This document shows, in pieces, positions 1 through 9,895 of a stretch of DNA of 64,000 bases. Source of the stretch: Rhynchopus sp. YZ270_cl-10. Its lineage: Eukaryota > Euglenozoa > Diplonemea > Diplonemida > Diplonemidae. Under the pieces are notes generated by a model. That model was not told the DNA's origin, ran no database searches, and worked only from the letters and a program-made list of their open reading frames with translations. The stretch is taken from contig OZ037905.1 in the NCBI GenBank assembly GCA_964035575.1, forward strand, positions 1,079,001 to 1,143,000, written 5' to 3'. Position 1 is the first letter of the stretch. The number at the start of each line of letters is the position of its first letter. Made by a program: the position numbers and the translations under genes.

Positions 1-157
1 GTTTGTTTGCTTTTTTTCTGCTTTTAATTTTTGCCGTTTTGCTTTTTTTGTTGTGCAATACTTTTTTCTCTTTTTGAAAATACAAATGGAGAAAAAGAAA
101 TACACAGCCCCATCATTCTTCGCCACCGCTGAATTGTCAGAGTGGTTAGGGGGGGGC

Positions 158-907
158 CAGTGATTTTCCTACGTGGGGGAAAAATATTTGTTTTCCCCCA
201 AAAAAAAAAAAAAAAAAAAAAAAGCTGCCGGGGGAAAAATATTTTTCCCCCACGGGGCTTATCTTAAGGGACCGGCCAGGGCCGGTCATATGTGACCGGT
301 ATTGGGTGGGTGGGTAGGGTGGGGGATGGGGATGGGCGGAAGTCCCTGCCTCTGAGTGACCAGAAATGTTTTTATGAACAAAGTGACCCCGTCACAGCCA
401 GAACGCGACTCAATTGGTCAAATGCCGAAGGAAAAGGAAGCATGCAGCATGGCGAAAGGAAAAAAAGTAGCGTACCGTGCGCCTGCGGCGCAAGCTTGCA
501 ACCCACCCTTCCCATGACAGTTTGGCAGTAAAAATGTGCAATTTTAAGCGCAATTTGTTGAAATGTTGCGTACCGTGGCTTCGCCAGGGACCTTTGGGTG
601 CCACGACCGCCGTTTTTTTTTTTTTTTTTTTTGTAAATGTACTGAGGTTACTGCTAATTCGCGCACCATGTGTGCCTGGTGCAAATATTAGTGAAGTGCC
701 GAACTCCGCAGTTGGACAACCGAGAAATTTTCACATTCCGCCGGAGGCCCCCAACTTGAGCTGGGTTGGGGACCCGGGCGCGCGAAGCGCGCCCGGGCTC
801 GGCCTTGGTGTCAGTACTGTTAAGCACTAGTAAAAAAAATTTTTCAAAACCAAAAAAAAAAATTCCCCCGGCAAAAAAAAAAAAATCGGGGGAGAGGAAA
901 ATCACTG
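158..907. mobile_element. Non-autonomous hAT-like DNA transposon
   Basis: Both ends carry the inverted terminal repeat CAGTGATTTTCCT. The element is flanked by a perfect 8-bp direct repeat, GGGGGGGC, at 150-157 and 908-915. An 8-bp target duplication with CAGTG ends is the hAT superfamily signature. At 750 bp it has no transposase that I can see. It carries inside it another dispersed repeat (470-600). Confidence 0.75.
470..600 (+). repeat. Dispersed repeat R1, copy 1
   Basis: It begins with GCGTACCGTGCGCCTGCGG and ends near GCGTACCGTGGCTTCGCC, so one motif occurs at both ends in direct orientation. Related copies lie inverted at 29590-29736 and partly at 32893-32993. The opening motif also occurs alone at 55973-55995. 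Confidence 0.65.
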
Positions 908-935
908 GGGGGGGCTTTCAAAAAAAAAAAAACTT

Positions 936-968
936 ATAAGATGAATGTGCCTCGTGCACACAAATCTT
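936..968 (+). repeat. Type B hairpin
   Basis: AAGATGAATGTGC-CTC-GTGCACACAAATCTT: a TGTGC/GCACA inner stem and AAGAT/ATCTT outer stem, lying just inside a plus-strand TATAAG lead. Confidence 0.65.
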
Positions 969-1043
969 CCAATAACACACATTTTTTTTTTGACAAAATG
1001 TGCAAGCCATGCTATGACAGGATACTCAAAAGAATGAAGAGAA

Positions 1044-1087
1044 AAGTTTCCAAGATGACCCTAAGCCTCTCGTTGCTTAGTCACCTT
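1044..1087 (+). repeat. Type A hairpin
   Basis: AAGATGAC-CCTAAGC, loop CTCTCGTT, then GCTTAG-TCACCTT. The inner stem CTAAGC/GCTTAG is perfect. The outer arms pair with one mismatch. Confidence 0.7.
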
Positions 1088-1297
1088 GATCACATTCCAG
1101 AAAACTACCCCACAGTACATGACAAGCAACATCTAGGGAGGGGAGGAGAGGGAGAGAAATCTAAAGAGAAAAAATGAGGGGGGAAGGGAGGGAGAGTGGT
1201 TCCTGCACAATTAAAAAAAAAAGAAAACGGAAAAACAATGGGGTAAGTTAATAACACTATTTGGGACAAAGACGTTCTTCTGCATCTCTTTTTTTTA

Positions 1298-1380
1298 TGT
1301 CGACAATCACTTTGCCTCCAAAAAAAAGAGAAACGAAACAAAAGTTCTGTACTCAAAGTTGGTCGAAGCCGTTGCAGAGA
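1298..1380 (+). repeat. Type H repeat
   Basis: Starts TGTCGACAATC and ends TGTACTCAAAGTTGG-TCGAAGCC. Copies with the same two blocks lie at 44814-44882 and 53360-53405, and a partial one at 54957-55002. Confidence 0.55.
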
Positions 1381-1504
1381 TGCAGGCACCTAAAGGAGGT
1401 ACTGCATTGCGTATATTTCTTCTTGATCCCCTTGGAATTCCCCTTTTCCCTTCATTCTGGACACAAAGGGTGGAGACCAAGGAGACCTTTTTGTTAGAAA
1501 CTCT

Positions 1505-3084
1505 CTAGAAGTTCCAACGTGGGAGGTTCAGCTGCTCACGCTTCTTTGGCTGCTTCTTCACAGCGACGGGGGCCTTTCCGGAGACGGACTTGCGGCATCT
1601 GATAAAGTAATTCATAATGGTTTGACGACCCCAAAATAGCACTATATCGCACACCCCCTTTCAGCCCAGATAAAAAAAAGAAAAGTTGAAAAATGAAGAT
1701 GCCCCATATGCACACACATCTTAAACAAAGAAGTACTTTCCCCCACTCCACACCACGGTGTTCACATTTTATTACAAAAAACTTTGCAAAAAAAAAAAAA
1801 AAAAAAAAAAAAGAAAAAAAGTTGAAAGAATGAGCTTCACGTACACATCTTATAAGCTCTACTCTTACAGTCGCCAACTGATATTGATTACTCGACTAGA
1901 AAAAGGGAGAAGATTATTTTCGTTGAACGCAGCCAAAAACAGTGTATGAGATCTGAATTTTGGTGCAAGTGATTTTTTTTAAAGGGAGGGAGAAAATAGT
2001 CGGTATCAGGCGATTAAACGTTGGCTTTATTATTCGAGTTTCTAATAACACTACGTGTAAGGGGGAGAAATATCCCTTTTTTCCATTTTCCCTCATACCT
2101 TCTTGCCGCCTCCTTGCGAGCCTGCTCCACCTTGTTCGCACGCTCCACCTGGACCGCGTTCTTGTAGAAGGTGGAGTACCTTGGTGCTGCCCCTTCTCTG
2201 TCCTTGCTGGGGCAGATGTACTCCTTCTCAGGGGCGTCGTCGACTTGGGGGGTGGACTTCGGCTTCTCGATGTGCTCCTTTTGCTTGGGGAGCTCCTTCT
2301 CCTTCTCCTTCTCCTTTTCCTTTTCCTTCTCCTTCTCGGGGTTGACGACACGCAGCGACGGCCGAGGCTGCCCCATAGAACGACGTTCCTTCTGAATCCC
2401 CTTCACACTCTTCCTTGTCGATACACGTGGTGCGCGTGTTATGGTCACCCTTGGCTCGCGCTTCTCCTCATTAACGTTGGTCACACTAACATGGGGTTTT
2501 GTCAGCTGCGGGGCAGGCTTGGTGGGCACCTTCCTCTGTGCGGGGGACATGAACACTGGTGGTGCAACGCTCTTGCCGCGGACCGGGGCGGGTGTGCTGG
2601 TGGCGCTTGCTGCGCTGGTTGCAACTGAAGCGTCGGTGTTGTTTCCAAAGTCGAACGACAGACGCCTTGCTGTCACAGAGGGGGTCAGGTGTGGGGATAC
2701 GGTCTTGCTTGCCTCCACCTTTTCCACCTTTTCCACCTTCTTCACTTTCTCAACCTTCTTCACCTTTTCCACCTCGATCTTCAACTTCCCGACCTTCTTT
2801 GCGACCACTGGTAGGGGCTTGGCTGCTACTGGTGGAGCTGTGACAGGGCATTTTCCTGTGACAGTGGAGATGGAGGGTTTCACTTCTGCTGCTGCCTGCA
2901 CCTGAGGCGGGCTTGCCTGCGCTGCCATCAGGTCCCTCAAGTGGCTCCACAGAGGTGCAGCATTGAGCTTGCGCACCTTCTGTGGACGTTCCCCACCGCA
3001 CGGACCAGGAGAACGGTTGCGGGAACGCTTAATACGCCCCACAAAGTCGGACGGGTAGAGTATTTTGCTTGACATGATGTCCAT
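1505..3084 (-). CDS. Lys/Glu-rich basic protein, two exons
   Basis: I do not recognise the family. Exon 1 (3084-2099) starts at an ATG and encodes a hydrophilic protein with an RSRNRSPG-type N-terminus, a Lys-Val-Glu repeat block in the middle and a run of Glu-Lys pairs near residue 285. The reading frame would run on past 2099 into A/T-rich low-quality sequence, but an AAG|GTATGA donor lies there. An acceptor (TTATCAG) at 1599-1605 opens an exon, 1598-1505, that keeps the frame (split Arg codon) and adds a basic tail ending NLPRWNF. The joined protein is 359 residues. The charge and basic motifs suggest a nuclear or nucleic-acid-associated protein; that is inference. The intron carries a hairpin repeat at 1821-1856. 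Confidence 0.65.
1599..2098 (-). other. Predicted GT-AG intron (500 nt)
   Basis: Donor GTATGA, acceptor TTATCAG. Removing it joins two GC-balanced coding stretches in frame in phase 2. The intron body is A/T-rich like the spacers and contains a type B hairpin. Confidence 0.6.
1821..1856 (+). repeat. Type B hairpin inside an intron
   Basis: GTTGAAAGAATGAGCTTCACGTACACATCTT, a diverged copy with the usual GTTGAAAG lead. It lies in the intron of the 1505-3084 gene, again opposite to the gene. Confidence 0.45.
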
Positions 3085-4073
3085 TGTTGTTTTGCTTTGT
3101 TTTGTGTTGGGGGAGGGGGCTGGAAGAAGGTGTCGAGAGTGAATTGATTTTTTTTTGGGAAAGAAGATAGGGATAGTGTGTCTTTCTCAACGAGAGAGAA
3201 AAAAAAATGCACTGAGTGCTGAGCTGAGCCTATGGCGCTGAGCTTTCGCTTCCTTAGTCCACCCTTTGAAGCTGAACCTGGTCCTAACTCATGAGTTGCC
3301 TTATGCAATGAAGGGCCCACCTCTATGAAACGTAGGAAACACCTGGTGTCAGGTGTGACATGCCAAGGATGAGATGGCAGACCGTCTATACTGGCATGAG
3401 TTGGTCGGACGAGGATCTTTCCTGAGACTCTGATGCGGCGGACGAAATGGAGAGAGCAGAACCTCAAAAGCCATCAGCTATCACTTTAAAGCAATTTTAT
3501 TTTTTTTCCATGCTGCGTCCCACTGCGTGGCTTGGAGCGACGCTGCCCCACAGGTGTTGGGCTCAGGGTGAGTTTTTGTGTGGTATCCGACATTCTTGCC
3601 TTGCTGATGGTTCAACCTCCCGGAATTGACGTCAACACCGAGTGAGTTTGACAACTCAGATTTTCGTTTAGAGTCGAACGGCTTCTGGAAATGGGAGGTC
3701 GGAAAACTGCGGTGGCTATACCCGGCTGACTACCAAAGGAAAGAAAAGTTGTTAGGATGCATGTAACTCAAATAAAAGGGAAACCTTTTTTTCTCTTTTT
3801 TCCAAAAAAAAAAGCGAAAAGAGTGTGAAGATAAAAAATGCATAAATACTAAAAAGGGTGGCGTCTCCGACGCAGAGAAAGAGATGAATGTCTTTTTATA
3901 AGATAAACCTCTTGTGTTTGGTCATCTGATAAAAAAAATATACATGATCGCAAAGCACATATGGGATGAAATTGGTTGCCTTTTTTTTGTGACATCAAAC
4001 CAAAAACAACAGACAATTTTGGTAAGATACACCCAACGCCTCCTCGCGCCACCTCAGCAAAAACAAGATGAGT

Positions 4074-4099
4074 CCAAGCCTCTCAACTTAGTCATCTTT
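4074..4099 (+). repeat. Type A hairpin, short copy
   Basis: AAGATGAGTCCAAGCCTCTC followed by AACTTAGTCATCTT. The AAGATGA/TCATCTT outer arms are perfect, so the outer mismatch of other copies is repaired here. Confidence 0.55.
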
Positions 4100-4244
4100 A
4101 AAAAAGATAAGTTGCCAGTACAAAAAACGCCTCACCAGACACCAAAGGTAGACACTAAAAAAAGTAGAGAAATATAACAGAAGATAAAATGTGTCTCACT
4201 GTAACACATCTATAAAAGTCCTATCGGGAAGAAAAAGAAAAAAA

Positions 4245-4282
4245 GGTTGAAAGATGAAACATGCCTCATGTGCATACTTCTG
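4245..4282 (+). repeat. Type B hairpin with changed stem
   Basis: GTTGAAAGATGAAACATGCC then TCATGTGCATACTTCT. The inner stem is CATG/CATG instead of TGTGC/GCACA, so the stem changed but still pairs. Confidence 0.55.
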
Positions 4283-4401
4283 AAAAAGAGAAAAATAAGA
4301 AAAAGAGAAGTTGAAAAAAAAAAAAAAGGTTTCAACCAAAAAAATGGCAATGTCTCGTACGTTGTCAATTGTTCGACTGGAAAGTAATAGAAAGAAAAAT
4401 T

Positions 4402-4437
4402 GTAAGATTGAGTACGCCTCTCACGTACACACATCTC
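4402..4437 (+). repeat. Type B hairpin with changed stem
   Basis: TAAGATTGAGTACGCCTCTC then ACGTACACACATCTC. The inner stem is GTACG/CGTAC with the CCTCTC loop box kept, an example of a stem change on both sides. Confidence 0.6.
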
Positions 4438-4667
4438 AAAATAGAAAACGACGTCAGGATATGACAGTTAAATGAAATAAAAAGAAAAAAAAAAACACTT
4501 TTTCGTTTATCGCACCCGCAAAAAAGGTTTGTGTTTTTCACTGAATGTGAGTGATGTGTATGTTAGTGGAAAACCAATACGCTAAAGCGGGCACGCACCA
4601 TCCGTCGTTTTCCACTTCTATTCGTCAATGCTTGATGACACAAAAAATAAAAATATAAAAGAGAAAC

Positions 4668-4715
4668 GTTGAAAGTGCAAATGCCTCACCGTTCATCGGC
4701 GGACGCAGGTACTGG
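4668..4715 (+). repeat. Type C hairpin
   Basis: GTTGAAAGTGCAAATGCCTC then ACCGTTCATCGGCGGACGCAGG. The lead GTTGAAAGTGC and a GCC/GGC stem are typical of this family. Confidence 0.65.
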
Positions 4716-4885
4716 AAGAAGAAAAAAATATACAAAATGTGTGAAGATATAATTCGCCTCCTGGACACAATGCATCTTTTCAAATAGAAAAGTAGAGTTT
4801 TTTTTTTTTCGCGCGGATCGTGGAGCGCGACACTGTTCTAACAATGTTTCAAAAAAAGCAGTTTAATAGTGCTCCTGATGACACC

Positions 4886-4925
4886 GTATTGCGTACTTAT
4901 TGCGTAGTGTCGCGTACTTCGTTAT
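4886..4925 (+). repeat. TTGCGTACTT-type short tandem repeat
   Basis: ATTGCGTACTTATTGCGTAG and a following CGCGTACTT. The same phrase, in more copies, occurs at 49440-49545. Confidence 0.5.
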
Positions 4926-4953
4926 TTTTTTGGATTTCTGGGGTACCATTTCT

Positions 4954-4988
4954 AAGATGAACCTAAGCCTCTCGTGATTAGTCACCTT
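4954..4988 (+). repeat. Type A hairpin
   Basis: AAGATGAACCTAAGCCTCTC then GTGATTAGTCACCTT. The inner stem is CTAA/TTAG, shorter than in the 1044 copy. Confidence 0.65.
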
Positions 4989-5017
4989 TGCTCACAATTG
5001 TTATCACACAGCATCAG

Positions 5018-5104
5018 CCACCTGATTTTTACCCCGCGTATGAGACCGTATACGCGCCTGTACGTAGCCTGTACGCTCCTACACGTGGAGTAAAAATCAG
5101 GTGG
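5018..5104. mobile_element. Palindromic miniature element, CCACCTGATT family
   Basis: Inverted ends CCACCTGATTTTTAC and GTAAAAATCAGGTGG enclose a Pu/Py-alternating core of CGCGTAT and TACGCGCC blocks. A second member lies at 16055-16181. Confidence 0.65.
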
Positions 5105-5479
5105 ATCAGCTGTAAAAAAACTCACAGTAAAAAAATATAAAAGGGATGGTATTGCACGAAGTCGCTTAAAGCGTTAACTGCACGATTCCAACAATTTCTC
5201 AAAAAGAAAAAGTAGAAATTATATGCAGGAGAGAGGCATACACCAAAAACGGAAAAGAAGACAAAGCACTCACAATGGGAAGCCGTTTAATGACTTTCTG
5301 GTCAAGATGTTACCCAGGTTTTCAGAAAAAGGGGTGTGTGGTGTGGGGGGTGTGGGGGGGTTACACAAAATTTTGTTTTTGGAACCACTGCTCATTTTTT
5401 TCCCCCCCGAAAGATTCCGACCTCCGGAAGCTATTTTTTCCCCCCTGAAAAAACAGCGGATTTTCAGCCCCAAAACATA

Positions 5480-5740
5480 CTGCGGGTTGGCATTTCCGGA
5501 TTGCGGTGGGGGTCAATTTGCCGAAATGGACAACTTCTTGGTTTTGGTCAAAATCCATGTCAGGTAAAGAGAGCCAGGTAAATTCCACAACCCAGGTGTT
5601 CCCTTTCTTTCCCCTCAGAGACCTTGATCCTGAAGATGTGAAAGTACCCGAAAACACCGGCATTTGCATTTTCGGAATCCGTCCGTTGTGGGATCAATTT
5701 TCCGAAATGGGCAATCTCTTTGTCAACGAAGTGTAAGGTA
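5480..5740 (+). repeat. Dispersed repeat R2, two tandem modules
   Basis: Two copies (about 5480-5565 and 5660-5740) of a module with GGCATTTNCATTTCCGG-like and GGTCAATTTGCCGAAATGG blocks. A third copy is inverted at 29168-29255, where the same blocks keep their order. Confidence 0.65.
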
Positions 5741-5942
5741 AAGAGGGCCAAAGTGTTTGCCTGTAGAAACACACGGTAGCAGATGGTTTTTACACGTTTT
5801 TTTTACACCTCAAAAACACCCACTCGCCCCTCGGGTTATGTTTTTCAAATCGAAACGGGGTTTATTTGAAAGATCGGGACCGATCTGATCCAGAAAATAT
5901 CCCTGGAACGACATTCCCCGCAATGAGGGGAGGGGGAAAATA

Positions 5943-6190
5943 ACCAAAATACCATACTATGCATACGGCCTGAGTCGGGGCAGAAAAATACTCACAAATA
6001 AATTAAATTCATATACTTTCAGTTCACAGAATTGAAAGTATATGAACGAATAAATAAATACTCCAGGCTGAGTCTGGACTGACTCACTCAGACTCGACTC
6101 AGTCCGGTAAATATAACTCAGCTTGGGCTCAGCCAAAACTCAGACTGAGTCAGCCCGACTCTGCCCGTATGCATAGTATGGTATTTTGGT
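5943..6190. mobile_element. TA-flanked miniature inverted-repeat element
   Basis: The ends are 26-bp perfect inverted repeats starting ACCAAAATACCATACTATGC, with TA on both outer sides (5941-5942 and 6191-6192). The inside has a CATATACTTTCA palindrome and several GACTCAGAC-like repeats. TA duplication suggests a Tc1/mariner-type mobiliser. Confidence 0.75.
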
Positions 6191-6673
6191 TATTTGCATA
6201 GTAAAGGCAAACAAAACCTGGTTCAGATTATTTCTTTCTTTTATTTTTTTGAACAATAACAAAGAGAAAGCTCGAAAGGGAGATGTTGAGTGTTCTCGAT
6301 ACAAAAAGAAACATCGTTTATCACGCAAAAAGAAATCACAATTTTTTTAACAGGGGAACCCCTTTTAAATCCTCTGTTACTAAATTTAAAATTTTCAAAA
6401 AAAAAAGAACGTGGAGCTTGCCAGGTGGCAACTACACTGTTCTAACAATTTATCAAAATGAAAAGAAAAAGAAAAATAAAAATTAACACTGGGGAAATGG
6501 CGTACGAGCCGGCATCAACACATTTTTTTTTGCTATCTATCGTTATCATATTCCGCAGAAATTATTCATAACAAAAGAGATGCTGATCTCAAATCACATC
6601 ATCTGACAAAGAAAAATGAAATACCCCCCCTTCTTTATTTATTCGTTGTTTGTTGTTTGTTGATCGCATCCAT

Positions 6674-6711
<38 letters not shown>

Positions 6712-6919
6712 CAAACCCCAAAACAGCCCATTATCGTCAAATTCGCAATTTTCTCAGATTTAGTTGATAAAAAAAATTTTCCCCCCGGGAAAGGCAGGTC
6801 AAGTACTGTTCAGGGTTGGTGGTTTCCATTCCTTTCTCCACTGCATAACTACTTTTCGCACGCGCTTGTATTCGTCAAACTTCGCGAACGCCACCCTGCG
6901 ATTATTTAGCCGTATGAAA

Positions 6920-7025
6920 AAAAATAAATGGCGCCGCAGGCGAAAAAAAATAGGGTACGGTGTAAAAATGCTGGTTTACACCACACAGTCACTCAACAAA
7001 CCCTTTTTTGCGGAGCAAAAAAGGA
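6920..7025 (+). repeat. Dispersed repeat R3, copy 1
   Basis: Contains GGCGCCGCAGGCGAAAAAAA, a GGTACGGTGTAAAAA block and ACCACACAGTCACTCAA. An inverted, clearly related copy lies at 20376-20475. Confidence 0.6.
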
Positions 7026-7561
7026 AAATGGCGCCGCAGGCAAAAAAAATAAGGGGTACGGTACGCAGCAAGCAGAAAAATTTTAAGGTTCCATCATTCC
7101 AGTCATCTGGGGGTCGGGCGAGGGGTCCCCAAAAGTGCCCAAAAATCCCCTCTTTTTTTTTTTTTTTTCCCTCCCAAAAAAATATTTAGTTGATTTCAAC
7201 TAAATGCGAACCGCACGATAATCCCCTGCCCCAAAAGTCCCGAAAACCCCGAAAAACCCGCGTCCTGAAGTACGGTGGAGAGGTGGAGCACAAGGGGGGA
7301 AGGGGAAAACGGTAAAACTCATGACAATCGACGAGCGCGTCTTTCATTTCCAGACGTATTGCATACTCGTACAAAAGAAAAATTTTGAAAAGAAAAAGAA
7401 AAAGAAAGATATCATGAAGTTAACGTATAAGCGCCTTTTGGGAGGCAGATATAGTTTTTGTTTCCATGGGTTGTTGAACCGCGGGGACTTCATTGAAAAA
7501 AAAAGAAAACAACAACACAAAAACAAAGAAATAACTTTTGGTGCAATACGGGAGGGGCAGG

Positions 7562-7635
7562 TTTCACAACTTTTCACACTTTGCTTGACTTATGTGGGTA
7601 AAAAGCTGTGAAACGCTGTGGAAAGTTGTGAACCC
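7562..7635. repeat. TTCACAAC palindromic repeat
   Basis: TTTCACAACTTTTCACA on the left and TGTGGAAAGTTGTGAAC on the right can pair. The same TTCACAAC phrase makes a larger palindrome at 33183-33335. Confidence 0.5.
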
Positions 7636-7668
7636 CCCCGCCACCCCCCCGAAAAGCACCAACTTTGC

Positions 7669-7699
7669 AAGATGCATTGTGCTCTCGTGCACACATCTA
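7669..7699 (+). repeat. Type B hairpin
   Basis: AAGATGCATTGTGCTCTCGT then GCACACATCT. Inner stem TGTGC/GCACA kept; the loop lacks one C. Confidence 0.6.
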
Positions 7700-7809
7700 T
7701 GAAAACTCAAAAAAGCTAAAAAACAAAACAAGAAGGCAATGAATATGCATCATTGTATAATTTGAAAAAAAAGGGGGGGTAATTGCTATCAAAAAAGATT
7801 GTTTCATAT

Positions 7810-8644
7810 GGGTCCGTCCGGAAACCCTCCTGGTAAGATTCATCCTTTTGGGGGTTTTTTGAGGTTTTTCTGCTCAAAACACCCAAACAACCCAATTTTT
7901 TGATACCCGCCATACACCTACCACCCCAGAGGGCATATTTTGTTCATTTATTTTGTTTATTTCCGCTCCCCCCCTTTTTACTTATATTTTTTTACGTATT
8001 TTTGGACATTTCATAAACGTGGCAATGACAGCAGTGAAGTTCACTTTTTTGTCGAGAAACACGGTAAGAATGGGTGCGACGCACACTTGGTGTCGTTTCG
8101 AACCATCTCTCTGATGATTCTTGTTGTCAGGAGATCCTTACCGTAGGGGTCATTGTCGGTGCCCTGCGCGAGCTTCCCCACACAGAGGCCTTTGTTATCT
8201 CATTCCCTCGTACTCATACGTATCAGTGCACCCTTCTTTCCATCAATCTCTTTTCTTCTGTGTACTGCTACCCGAGCAACAGTCGTGTCATTTCAGCGTG
8301 TACTCTGACATGGAGGGAACCTGTATTTACTATGGAGTCTCCACATCCAAGGTGACCCGCAAAGCAAAAGTCCCTGGCATTGATCCAGTAGATTTGACAG
8401 AGGTCAATGAAACCTTGTCAAGGCGGCATGGCAGGATTAAGAGAAAGAGAGAAGAGATCCAGAAGAACGACAATAAAAGGCTGAAAATCTGATTAAAAAG
8501 CGAAAATATAGCCTCAGACCCCCCCAAAAACCTATTTTCATATCAGAATATCACCTAGATGCACTTTTTGTGGGGGACATCATCAAAAAAACCCAAAAAT
8601 ACCCAAAAGGATGAATCTTACCAGAGGGGTTTCCGGACGAGTCC
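7810..8644. mobile_element. DNA transposon-like element with 60-bp inverted ends
   Basis: The left arm starts GGGTCCGTCCGGAAACCC and the right arm, read inverted, starts GGACTCGTCCGGAAACCC. Both then share TGGTAAGATTCATCCTTTTG. ATAT flanks each side (7806-7809 and 8645-8648). The interior has a plus-strand frame (8121-8492) ending in a basic Arg/Lys-rich tail that could be the end of a transposase, but I cannot name a family. Confidence 0.6.
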
Positions 8645-9457
8645 ATATACTAACTATTCTAGATGGTATAATAGGAAAAAAGAGAAATAAAAAAAAAAAC
8701 GGGATGTGCTGTGGATATGGTGGGGGGGACCCACGCTCCTGGAACTCCACCATTTGTAGAAAAAAAAATCTACACGCCCAATATTCTGTTTTTTTTTCTG
8801 CGGGCCTGCGGCGGTCAGCACACTCCCCGTTTTCTTCTTCTTAGCAATTTAGCGAAGAAGAGAAGGGGAAAAAAAAAAAAAAAAAAAGCCTCGAGCAAGC
8901 AAGCCCTGTTTGACACCGAACACACACAAAAAGATAGCGTTTTCCAAAACACATCTGATCGATTCGACACAAAAAAAAAAAAAAAAAAAACAAATTCATA
9001 TACTTTCAAATAAAATTTGAAAGCATTAGGAAAAAAAATTCTTTCCGCGACAACCCTGCTTTGAAGATAATGATATAGGTTTAGATGTTTCCCCACCCCC
9101 ACCCCCCATCCCCACCCCACCTCCACGATGGACTGATCAAGGCAAAGCACTACCATCTCCATCACGCAGCACTTTCGTCATGGCCATTTTCTCAGGTTGA
9201 AAGAAAAAAAAAGTTTGTAAAGTTTGTAAACTGCGACGCAAAACAAACTCGCGAACGGAAAAAAAAAGTTGTTTTTCTGCGAAGTGTGCAAGGGGAAGAA
9301 TAAAACATTACGAAAAAAAAAACCACTCTAATTTTGCAAGCTTTCATTTCCGTTTTGGTTCCTCACACAAAAAAAAAAAAAACTGATCGGTCAAAGTACA
9401 TGACCAGTCCATCGTGTCACCCCACCGTATCCCACACGCCCCCCCACGCTAAAAGAG

Positions 9458-9510
9458 AAGTTGAAAGTGCAAACGCCTCACCGTTTCATCGGCGGACGCA
9501 GGGCACTGGG
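9458..9510 (+). repeat. Type C hairpin
   Basis: AAGTTGAAAGTGCAAACGCC then TCACCGTTTCATCGGCGG and a GCAC end. Outer GTGC/GCAC and inner CGCC/GGCG stems pair. Confidence 0.7.
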
Positions 9511-9737
9511 ATAAAAGATTAATGAACCCTTAAGGCACAACGTACATCTTTTTTTGCATCACACTACGTTATGTCGACTGTTACCTCCAAAAGGAGGGTG
9601 CTGTGCATCAACACTACCTAAAAAGAACAAAAAGGGGCGATGATAAACTAGAAGGCAACTCTCATCTCTACGAGTAAAGTAGAAATGAGGACGACATGAA
9701 AAACGCTTTGCCTAAAACACGTTTGCTTATTTTTTTT

Positions 9738-9799
9738 TGATAAAATTGAGTAGGTGCATCTGCCTCGGTTGTGTTGCCACAGTTTGTGCAATATCCACT
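9738..9799 (+). repeat. Type G repeat
   Basis: TTGATAAAATTGAGTAGGTG then TGCCTCGGTTGTGTTGCCAC and a CAATATCCACT end. Its CCTC box sits at the loop start as in the other families. Copies at 35145-35202 and 54534-54580. Confidence 0.6.
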
Positions 9800-9895
9800 G
9801 TTTTTTTTTTTATTAAAGTTTTGCTTGAACAAATTGCTTTGTTGTTTCTATTTTTCTTTCTCCATTCTTTCACGTATTTTCCCAAAAAAACCCCT

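Larger units (their letters stand above)
1..1504. other. Gene-free spacer
   Basis: There is no convincing coding sequence. It holds a hAT-like element, long A and T runs (for example A-run near 200-222) and hairpin repeats of types A, B and H listed separately. Confidence 0.6.
3085..9895. other. Long gene-free spacer
   Basis: No coding sequence supported. It is filled by hairpin repeats, two TA-flanked or palindromic miniature elements, an 835-bp TIR element and a 35-nt T-run at 6677-6711. Confidence 0.6.

Noticed and set aside
2100-2351. Leu/Ser/Phe-rich open frames on the plus strand
   Set aside because: They are the complement of the Glu-Lys repeat of the 1505-3084 gene.
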